Shown: positions 6,709 through 9,675 of the stretch, in pieces
Position numbering within the stretch: the first letter of the stretch is position 1
Layout of the letters: each line of letters starts with the position of its first letter
Assembly: GCA_947628635.1 (NCBI GenBank)
Contig: CANRAX010000046.1
Location: 1-9,675 of the forward strand
DNA length: 9,675 nucleotides
Reading direction: 5' to 3'
Origin: an uncultured Bacilli bacterium
GTDB lineage: Bacteria; Bacillota_I; Bacilli_A; RF39; UBA660
Notes under the pieces: generated by a model
Database searches by the model: none
Told to the model about the DNA's origin: nothing
Seen by the model: the letters and a program-made list of their open reading frames with translations, nothing else
Made by a program: the position numbers and the translations under genes

Positions 6709-8133
6709 CTATTTATTTAATTCTTCTGTTAAAATACTCATAGCTATTTTAGGATTAGCTTTTGCCTTAGTTTCTTTCATAACTTGACCCATAAAGAATT
6801 TAATAGCTCGATCATGACCTTCCAAATATTCTTTTTTTATAGCCAAATTATTTTCAACAATACTCTTAATAATATCTCTTAAAGCATTATCATCAGTAAT
6901 ATTTTCTATTCCTAATTCTTTAATAATATCAGCAATTGGTACTGCTTGTTCTAAAACTTTAACCAAAATATCTTTTAAATTTTTACTACTCAAAGTCCCA
7001 TCATCAATAAATTTAATCAATTCTTGAAATCTTTCAGGTGTTAAAGTTGTTTCATCTATACTTTTTTCCGTTTTATTTAAATAAGCTGAAATATCACCTA
7101 AAATAAGATTACTTGCTACCTTATAATTAGTTTTTAATTTTAAAAGTTCATTAAAATAATCACTTAAGGATCTATTTTGTATTAGCTTAACGGCATTTAC
7201 TTCACTTAAACCATTAGCTAGATACAATTTTCTTCTTTCTTCAGGCAACATTGGAATTGTTTTTCTAACATTATCTATCATTTCATCACTAATTACAACA
7301 AAAGGAATATCTGGTTCAGGAAAATAACGATAATCATTACCTGTTTCTTTAACACGCATTAAAACAGTATCTTGAAGTTTATCATCAAAACGTCTTGTTT
7401 CCTCTTTAAATGTCTTTCCTTCATCTAATAACTTAGCCTGTCGGACCATTTCTTTTTCCAAACTTAAGCGAACATTAGAAATAGAACCAATATTTTTAAT
7501 TTCACACTTTGTACCAAAAGGATCCGTTATATTTTTACGAAGAGAAATATTAGCATCAGCTCGCATAGAACCTTCTTCCATTTTACAATCACTTATATCA
7601 CTATAAAAAAGAAGTTCTTTTAATTTCTCTAAATATAATTTAGCTTCCTCACTACTACTTATACATGGTTTTGTAACAATTTCAATTAAAGGAACACCAG
7701 CTCTATTAAAATCAAGATAACTTTTATTACCCCGATGAGTGCTCTTACAAGTATCTTCTTCAATGTGCATCTCTTCAATAGCAATTTTTTTCTTTTGACC
7801 TTCAACCTCTATTTCTACATAACCATCATAACCTATTGGTGTTCTATTTTGGGTTATTTGATAATTTTTAGGATTATCAGGATAAAAATAATTCTTTCTA
7901 TCAAAATGCATTTGTTTTCTAATTTTACAGTTTAAAACCAAACAAGCTTTAATAGCTAAATTTAAAACCTCTTCATTTAAAGTTGGCAAAGTCCCTGGAT
8001 ACCCTAAATCAACAACATTAGTTAATGAATTAGCCATTTTTCCATAACCATTTATAGAGTCAGAGAAAATTTTTGTCTTTGTTTTTAATTCAACATGAAC
8101 CTCTATACCAATAGTTGGTATATAATTAGACAT
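6709..8133 (-). CDS. gatB: Aspartyl/glutamyl-tRNA(Asn/Gln) amidotransferase subunit B
   Basis: GatB binds the misacylated tRNA and, with ATP, activates the Asp or Glu side chain, which is then amidated with ammonia from GatA. The product has 474 aa, the normal length. Visible marks are GIEVHVEL (9-16), the NYFYPDNPKNYQIT block (81-94), the HIEEDT metal region (123-128), the signature DFNRAGVPLIEIV (141-153), KMEEGSMRADANISLR (184-199), and the tRNA-binding YqeY-like tail with FFMGQVMKETKAKANP near the end. The early region lacks the Cys residues of Zn-binding GatB types and resembles the S. aureus form. The true start is the ATG at 8133 (MSNYIP), preceded by GGAGGTGA; an in-frame ATG at 8148 is part of that ribosome binding site and is rejected. 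It overlaps gatA by 8 nt, which indicates translational coupling. The presence of gatAB implies that Gln-tRNA and/or Asn-tRNA are made by the indirect route. Confidence 0.97.
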   Translation of the reverse strand: MSNYIPTIGIEVHVELKTKTKIFSDSINGYGKMANSLTNVVDLGYPGTLPTLNEEVLNLAIKACLVLNCKIRKQMHFDRKNYFYPDNPKNYQITQNRTPIGYDGYVEIEVEGQKKKIAIEEMHIEEDTCKSTHRGNKSYLDFNRAGVPLIEIVTKPCISSSEEAKLYLEKLKELLFYSDISDCKMEEGSMRADANISLRKNITDPFGTKCEIKNIGSISNVRLSLEKEMVRQAKLLDEGKTFKEETRRFDDKLQDTVLMRVKETGNDYRYFPEPDIPFVVISDEMIDNVRKTIPMLPEERRKLYLANGLSEVNAVKLIQNRSLSDYFNELLKLKTNYKVASNLILGDISAYLNKTEKSIDETTLTPERFQELIKFIDDGTLSSKNLKDILVKVLEQAVPIADIIKELGIENITDDNALRDIIKSIVENNLAIKKEYLEGHDRAIKFFMGQVMKETKAKANPKIAMSILTEELNK

Positions 8134-9577
8134 TTTCCTCACCTCCATTAGGATTTAGGTCTAAATTTAACTTGCTTTCAATAAAACTACCTAATTGATA
8201 AATTTTAGCTTCTGAAAAGGCTTCGCCGATAATCTGCATACCAATAGGCATTTTATCTTTAGAAAAACCAATTGGTATATTTAAGCCCGGAAGTCCAGCC
8301 ATATTAACAGGAATTACTAAAATATCATCCATAAAACTTTTTAAAGGATCATCTTTTTCATTCAAATTATAAGCTGTATCAGTTGTAGTAGGACCTATAA
8401 TATAATCATATTTTTGAAAAACTTTTTCAAATTCTTTTTTCATATCATCACGTATAGATAAAGCTTTATTATAATAAGTTTTAGCATTCTCACCACTTAA
8501 TAGAAAAGAACCTACCATAATTCTTCTTTTAACTTCATTTCCAAAAACACTTCTATTTCCATAATACAAATCATTTATATTAAGTGGATTTTCTTCTGAA
8601 TAACCATATCTTATACCATCAAATCGTGCCAAATTAGAACTAGCTTCTCCCATCGCAATAATTTGATATAAGGTAACAGCTTCTTCTAAATACTTTACAT
8701 CAATAAAATCAACAGTAATATTTTCCTCTTTTAATAATTCAATTATTTCTTGAACTTTATTTTTTATTTCTGGGCTAACAACATCACTCATAAAATAATT
8801 AGGTACAGCAATCTTAACATTTTCAAGTTTAGTACCAATTAAAGACGTAAAATCATCAACATTTCTCTTAGAACTAGTTAAATCCCTTGAGTCATAGCCG
8901 GCTATAACATTTAATAAAAGAGCATTTTCATAAACATTCTTAGTCATTGGCCCAATTTGATCTAGTGAAGAAGCAAATGCCACTAAACCATAACGTGATA
9001 CTCTCCCATATGTAGGTTTCATACCAACTACTCCACAAAAACTAGCTGGTTGCCTAATTGAACCACCTGTATCTGTTCCTAAGGCAAACAAAACATCTCG
9101 TGAAGCAATCGTAACAGCAGATCCCCCTGATGAACCTCCGGCAATTTTTTCGTTATTCCAAGGATTTTTAGGGGCACCATAATAACTTGTTCTACTAGAA
9201 GAACCCATCGCAAATTCATCCATATTTGTTTTACCGATAATAATCATATTTTTTGCTTTTATTTTTTCAACAACATAAGCATCATATATAGGAATAAAAT
9301 TATCTAAAATATGTGAAGCACAAGTTGTCCTTAAGTCTTTAGTTACAATATTATCTTTTATCGCAATAGGAAGTCCAAATAAAATATTATCAACTTCTTT
9401 TGTTTCAAGTTCCCTAGCTTGCTTTAAAGCCTCTTCTTTATTTAAAGAAATATAGGCATTTAACTCTTTATTATTCTCTATATTATTAAAAGCCTCTTGT
9501 ACTAAATCTATTGGTTTAATTTTCTTTTCTTTTAAAAGATTATTAATATAAACAATATCTTTATCTAAATACTTCAT
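8126..9577 (-). CDS. gatA: Aspartyl/glutamyl-tRNA(Asn/Gln) amidotransferase subunit A
   Basis: GatA is the amidase subunit of the GatCAB complex: it hydrolyses Gln (or Asn) and channels ammonia to GatB. At 483 aa it has the normal length. The amidase-signature triad is complete: K74 (AIKDN), cis-Ser S149 (AGGSSGGSA) and nucleophile S173 (TDTGGSIRQP); all three sit exactly five residues earlier than K79, S154 and S178 of S. aureus GatA. The start is set at the ATG at 9577 (MKYLDKD), six nt after GAGGAGG; an in-frame ATG at 9592 overlaps this ribosome binding site and would add only MRRFS. The last codons (GGEENV) also encode the gatB ribosome binding site. gatC usually precedes gatA, but the 98 nt upstream in the window do not encode a GatC-like end, so gatC is elsewhere or beyond an intervening gene. 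Confidence 0.97.
   Translation of the reverse strand: MKYLDKDIVYINNLLKEKKIKPIDLVQEAFNNIENNKELNAYISLNKEEALKQARELETKEVDNILFGLPIAIKDNIVTKDLRTTCASHILDNFIPIYDAYVVEKIKAKNMIIIGKTNMDEFAMGSSSRTSYYGAPKNPWNNEKIAGGSSGGSAVTIASRDVLFALGTDTGGSIRQPASFCGVVGMKPTYGRVSRYGLVAFASSLDQIGPMTKNVYENALLLNVIAGYDSRDLTSSKRNVDDFTSLIGTKLENVKIAVPNYFMSDVVSPEIKNKVQEIIELLKEENITVDFIDVKYLEEAVTLYQIIAMGEASSNLARFDGIRYGYSEENPLNINDLYYGNRSVFGNEVKRRIMVGSFLLSGENAKTYYNKALSIRDDMKKEFEKVFQKYDYIIGPTTTDTAYNLNEKDDPLKSFMDDILVIPVNMAGLPGLNIPIGFSKDKMPIGMQIIGEAFSEAKIYQLGSFIESKLNLDLNPNGGEENV
8139..8146 (-). promoter_or_regulatory. Ribosome binding site of gatB inside gatA
   Basis: GGAGGTGA lies 5 nt before the gatB ATG at 8133 and is read in gatA as part of its C-terminal GGEENV. 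It rules out the ATG at 8148-8146, which it overlaps. Ribosomes ending gatA stop within a few nt of the gatB start. Confidence 0.9.
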
Positions 9578-9583
9578 ACTAAA

Positions 9584-9590
9584 CCTCCTC
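9584..9590 (-). promoter_or_regulatory. Ribosome binding site of gatA
   Basis: GAGGAGG sits 6 nt before the ATG at 9577. It fixes the start at 9577 rather than 9592. Confidence 0.9.
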
Positions 9591-9599
9591 ATTTATTAC

Positions 9600-9638
9600 G
9601 GTAGTGTGCATAGTTTTAATGCAAACTACCCATTTTTT
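9600..9638 (+). terminator. Terminator-like hairpin in the gatA leader, T-tract on plus strand
   Basis: Arms 9600-9611 (GGTAGTGTGCAT) and 9619-9630 (ATGCAAACTACC) form a 12-bp stem with one mismatch and a 7-nt loop. On the plus strand a T6 run begins 2 nt after the stem (9633-9638) and continues CTTTATTT. On the minus strand no T-run follows the stem, so for gatA it would act only as a leader hairpin, ending about 10 nt before the ribosome binding site. A plus-strand terminator here would stop antisense transcription leaving gatA. Alternatively it is a repeat or a leader structure. Confidence 0.4.
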
Positions 9639-9675
9639 CTTTATTTATCAATATCTTTCTATATATTTTTTTAAT

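Noticed and set aside
7735..7935. 66-codon plus-strand open frame
   Set aside because: Antisense to the most conserved part of gatB.
8134..8148. Upstream in-frame ATG for gatB (adds MEVRK)
   Set aside because: This ATG overlaps the GGAGGTGA ribosome binding site of the ATG at 8133; family starts align with MSNYIP.
9578..9592. Upstream in-frame ATG for gatA (adds MRRFS)
   Set aside because: It overlaps the GAGGAGG that serves the ATG at 9577.
9593..9675. T-box or other riboswitch in the gatA leader
   Set aside because: Only one simple hairpin is seen; no T-box sequence, specifier stem or competing terminator for the minus strand.
1..9675. CRISPR array, insertion sequence, tRNA or rRNA genes
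   Set aside because: No spaced direct repeats, transposase-like frames, terminal inverted repeats or tRNA-like cloverleaf elements were noticed on either strand.

Overview
The window is strongly AT-rich. Seven intact protein genes and one decayed gene all lie on the minus strand. Standard stop codons, TGG-encoded Trp, strong GGAGG-type ribosome binding sites and a lipoteichoic acid synthase point to a low-GC Gram-positive (Bacillota, Bacilli or a Mollicutes-related gut lineage). That placement is an inference. No phylogenetic marker, tRNA or rRNA lies in the window. Read in the direction of transcription, right to left, the layout is as follows.

(1) 9577-6709: gatA and gatB, the catalytic and tRNA-binding subunits of the Asp-tRNA(Asn)/Glu-tRNA(Gln) amidotransferase. 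They overlap by 8 nt, and the gatB ribosome binding site lies inside the last gatA codons. gatC is not in the window. A 12-bp hairpin lies between the window edge and gatA; its T-tract is on the plus strand, so as a terminator it would face away from gatA.

(2) 6704-3307: a near-consensus promoter just after gatB starts a tight unit (gaps of 14 and 12 nt). The unit encodes a 148-aa single-pass membrane protein of unknown function, a 679-aa sensor with two tandem periplasmic-binding-like domains and a degenerate GGDEF domain (DGNEF), and a six-helix YihY/BrkB-family membrane protein.

(3) 3317-465: a second promoter with the same -35 and -10 hexamers and the same 17-nt spacer overlaps the 3' end of the yihY-like gene. 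It drives ltaS, a lipoteichoic acid synthase with a complete set of catalytic residues. A 208-aa membrane-anchored protein of unknown function follows 14 nt later. A hairpin at 465-497 ends the unit.

(4) 327-1: the remnant of a small exported or membrane-anchored protein, broken by a frameshift in a T6 run and by an in-frame TAA.

Taken together, this is an envelope-centred gene set (ltaS, YihY family, two one-helix surface proteins and a sensor with an external double binding domain) placed behind a housekeeping amidotransferase operon. The points most worth a second look are the unusual GGDEF active site on a double binding-protein sensor, the two uncharacterised one-helix proteins in the envelope operon, the paired promoters, and the decayed surface-protein gene.
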